64,000 nucleotides of DNA from Streptomyces sp. NBC_00102. GTDB taxonomy: Bacteria > Actinomycetota > Actinomycetes > Streptomycetales > Streptomycetaceae. Within the stretch, counting starts at the first letter, position 1; every line of letters begins with the position of its first letter. Under the pieces are notes generated by a model. It worked only from the letters and a program-made list of their open reading frames with translations. It was not told the origin of the DNA and searched no databases. Positions 64,000-64,000 of this stretch are shown one piece after another. A program made the position numbers and the translations under genes. The DNA lies in assembly GCF_026343115.1 (NCBI RefSeq), contig NZ_JAPEMC010000001.1, positions 496,001-560,000 of the forward strand, in the 5' to 3' direction.

Positions 64000-64000
64000 T

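Overview
The window is high-G+C actinobacterial DNA, almost certainly from the chromosome of a Streptomyces species. The G+C-rich third codon positions, frequent GTG starts and marker genes (bldD, the actinobacterial integration host factor, a PriA homologue without helicase motifs, a riboflavin operon with a RibM transporter) all point there. No tRNA, rRNA, CRISPR array, transposase or prophage gene was found.

Left end (1-9.7 kb): a plant-biomass island of three secreted glycoside hydrolases on the plus strand, a GH10 xylanase, a GH48 cellulase and a GH6 cellulase. Each carries a C-terminal CBM3-type cellulose-binding module. The xylanase is preceded by an exact CebR operator (cellobiose-responsive in streptomycetes), a cluster of AT-rich palindromes with a 30-bp repeat unit, and a strong leader hairpin. 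A secreted C39-like peptidase follows in the opposite direction. A further GH6 protein, apparently membrane-anchored, lies at 27.6-28.9 kb.

Middle (10-45 kb): a P-loop kinase, a candidate small RNA and an EccA-like AAA+ ATPase; two CNNM/CorC-type membrane proteins; an FMN-riboswitch-led operon ribD-ribE-ribM-ribAB-ribH that continues into hisE-hisG and a PH-domain membrane protein; a divergent ROK regulator/MFS pair; a uracil/xanthine-type permease; a lysine monooxygenase/5-aminovaleramidase pair (DavB/DavA) with an Lrp-type regulator and an aldehyde dehydrogenase; a GuaB1-type GMP reductase; an orphan class I terpene synthase; a SorC-type regulator; then rpe, rsmB-like, fmt, a small HTH protein and priA. 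A 165-bp palindromic element with perfect 25-bp terminal inverted repeats sits upstream of fmt.

Right end (45-64 kb): conserved housekeeping genes on the minus strand, metK, coaBC, rpoZ, gmk and the ihf gene, followed upstream by the whole pyrimidine operon pyrR-pyrB-pyrC-(PH-like protein)-carA-carB-pyrD-pyrF. The latter has a PyrR-binding RNA element over the pyrR ribosome-binding site. bldD is divergent from pyrR and carries a perfect BldD box on its own -10 region. nusB, efp, an aminopeptidase P-like protein with a degenerate metal site, and a proline-rich P-loop protein cut by the window edge complete the region. Most convergent gene pairs are separated by long perfect hairpins that look like terminators.
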